Source: Mycolicibacterium sp. BiH015 (GTDB lineage: Bacteria > Actinomycetota > Actinomycetes > Mycobacteriales > Mycobacteriaceae). From it: a stretch of 64,000 nt of DNA. Position 1 is the stretch's first letter. Each line of letters begins with the position of its first letter. This document shows, in pieces, positions 63,238 through 64,000 of this stretch. The stretch spans positions 1 to 64,000 of the forward strand of contig NZ_JAQGCZ010000003.1 in the NCBI RefSeq assembly GCF_027706845.1, written 5' to 3'. The notes under the pieces were generated by a model. It searched no databases. It saw only the letters and a program-made list of their open reading frames with translations, and was not told the origin of the DNA. The translations under genes were made by a program, and so were the position numbers.

Positions 63238-64000
63238 TCATTTGATCCCGGCGGCATCCATGCCGCGCAGTTCCTTCTTCAGATCCTGGATCTCGTCACG
63301 GATCCGAGCCGCCAACTCGAACTGCAGATCGCGTGCCGCGGCCATCATCTGCGCAGTCAGATCCTTGATCAGATCGGCCAGCTCGGCGCGAGGCATGTTC
63401 GACGTGTCCCGGCCCTCGAATACCCCGGCGCTGACCGCCCGGCCCGGCTCGCCCTGCGCACGCCTGCCGCGGGAGGCGTTGCGGCCTGAACCGCCCACCT
63501 CCACCGACTCGGTGTCGTCGGCCTCCCGGTAGACCTGGTCGAGAATGTCTGCGATTTTCTTGCGCAACGGTTTCGGATCGATGCCGTGCTCTTGGTTGTA
63601 GGCGATCTGCTTGGCCCGACGCCGTTCCGTTTCGTCGATCGCCTGCTTCATCGAATCCGTCATCGTGTCGGCATACATGTGCACCTCGCCGGACACGTTT
63701 CGCGCTGCACGCCCGATCGTCTGGATCAGGCTGCGCGGGGAACGCAGGAAGCCTTCCTTGTCGGCGTCGAGGATCGCCACCAACGACACCTCTGGCAGGT
63801 CGAGGCCCTCGCGCAACAGGTTGATGCCGATGAGCACGTCGTACTCCCCCAGGCGCAGCTGACGCAGCAGCTCGACGCGGCGCAAGGTGTCGACCTCGGA
63901 GTGCAGGTACCGGACCCGGATGCCCATCTCCAGCAGATAATCGGTGAGGTCCTCGGCCATCTTCTTGGTCAGCGTCGTCACCAGCACACGCTCGTCACGT
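63238..64000 (-). CDS. uvrB: Excinuclease ABC subunit B (3' part; gene continues beyond the window)
   Basis: The last 253 codons of UvrB are present. At the right edge the frame reads [22 protein letters not shown] (helicase domain 2, split for description). Next is [19 protein letters not shown] and [12 protein letters not shown] (motif VI), and the C-terminal UVR domain that binds UvrC ([20 protein letters not shown]). The 5' end lies outside, so the promoter cannot be judged. Confidence 0.96.
   Translation of the reverse strand, partial: RDERVLVTTLTKKMAEDLTDYLLEMGIRVRYLHSEVDTLRRVELLRQLRLGEYDVLIGINLLREGLDLPEVSLVAILDADKEGFLRSPRSLIQTIGRAARNVSGEVHMYADTMTDSMKQAIDETERRRAKQIAYNQEHGIDPKPLRKKIADILDQVYREADDTESVEVGGSGRNASRGRRAQGEPGRAVSAGVFEGRDTSNMPRAELADLIKDLTAQMMAAARDLQFELAARIRDEIQDLKKELRGMDAAGIK

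Noticed and set aside
63230..63247. GATCAA/TTGATC inverted repeat around the uvrB stop as a terminator
   Set aside because: The stem is only six AT-rich pairs with no T-tract, too weak for a high-GC terminator.

Overview
The window is high-GC actinobacterial chromosome and almost certainly comes from a rapidly growing mycobacterium (Mycolicibacterium type). From right to left, the gene order uvrB, MFS, Usp, metallo-hydrolase, uvrA, lysX, infC-rpmI-rplT, tsnR, MpaB-like, adenylate cyclase, pheST, argCJBDFRGH, ABC-F, FadD/lipase fusion, TetR/ABC exporter, mpg, tyrS follows the Rv1633-Rv1689 block of M. tuberculosis as I remember it. The left edge holds the leader of an rRNA operon just downstream of tyrS. 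That is the site of the second rrn operon in rapid growers. The pks/PE genes of the tubercle bacillus are absent, and other cassettes lie in between.

Layout. 1-2310: rrn promoter and leader, tyrS, mpg (minus strand). 2324-4526: an ABC-2 exporter and its TetR regulator behind a 34-bp double palindrome that covers the start codon. 4517-8295: Trm112-like protein, a secreted protein and a hydrolase/adenylate-forming fusion. 8406-11500: ABC-F ATPase plus a polytopic membrane protein. 21659-11478 (minus): the arginine operon argC-J-B-D-F-R-G-H with ArgR boxes at its head and three single-pass membrane proteins at its tail. 21823-25606: a four-gene catabolic cassette. 29139-25610: pheS-pheT. 29210-36531: glutamate-synthase-like protein, rhomboid-like protein, class III cyclase, MpaB-like oxygenase, acyl-CoA dehydrogenase, SDR, and an SRPBCC/ArsR unit with two palindromic operators. 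38052-36528: secreted PE-PPE-type hydrolase and a YqeY-like protein. 40350-38331: infC-rpmI-rplT-tsnR behind a structured leader. 40583-46053: DUF1844 protein, a four-copy 24/25-bp hairpin repeat, lysX, an esterase and a small protein. 46047-51655: a compact locus built around a CHAT protease and a helical-repeat partner. 51720-64000: LpqH-type lipoprotein, HTH_42 protein, uvrA with a DNA-damage promoter, hydrolase, class I aldolase, Usp, cutinase, a paired SMR transporter, a secreted repeat protein, tRNA-Cys, MFS transporter and the 3' part of uvrB.

The most interesting unexplained unit is the CHAT locus (46047-51655). It has a caspase-fold protease with His and Cys in place, translationally coupled to an alpha-helical repeat protein, and packed against a small membrane protein and two coupled proteins of unknown family. 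One of these shares a short motif (D[DE]YALVA then G-rich) with the helical-repeat protein. Other signals worth following are the triple-hairpin leader in front of an ATC-initiated infC, the operator that overlaps a leaderless start at 2360, and a textbook RecA-independent damage promoter for uvrA. Many genes here appear leaderless, with a TANNNT box 6-7 nt before an ATG/GTG.
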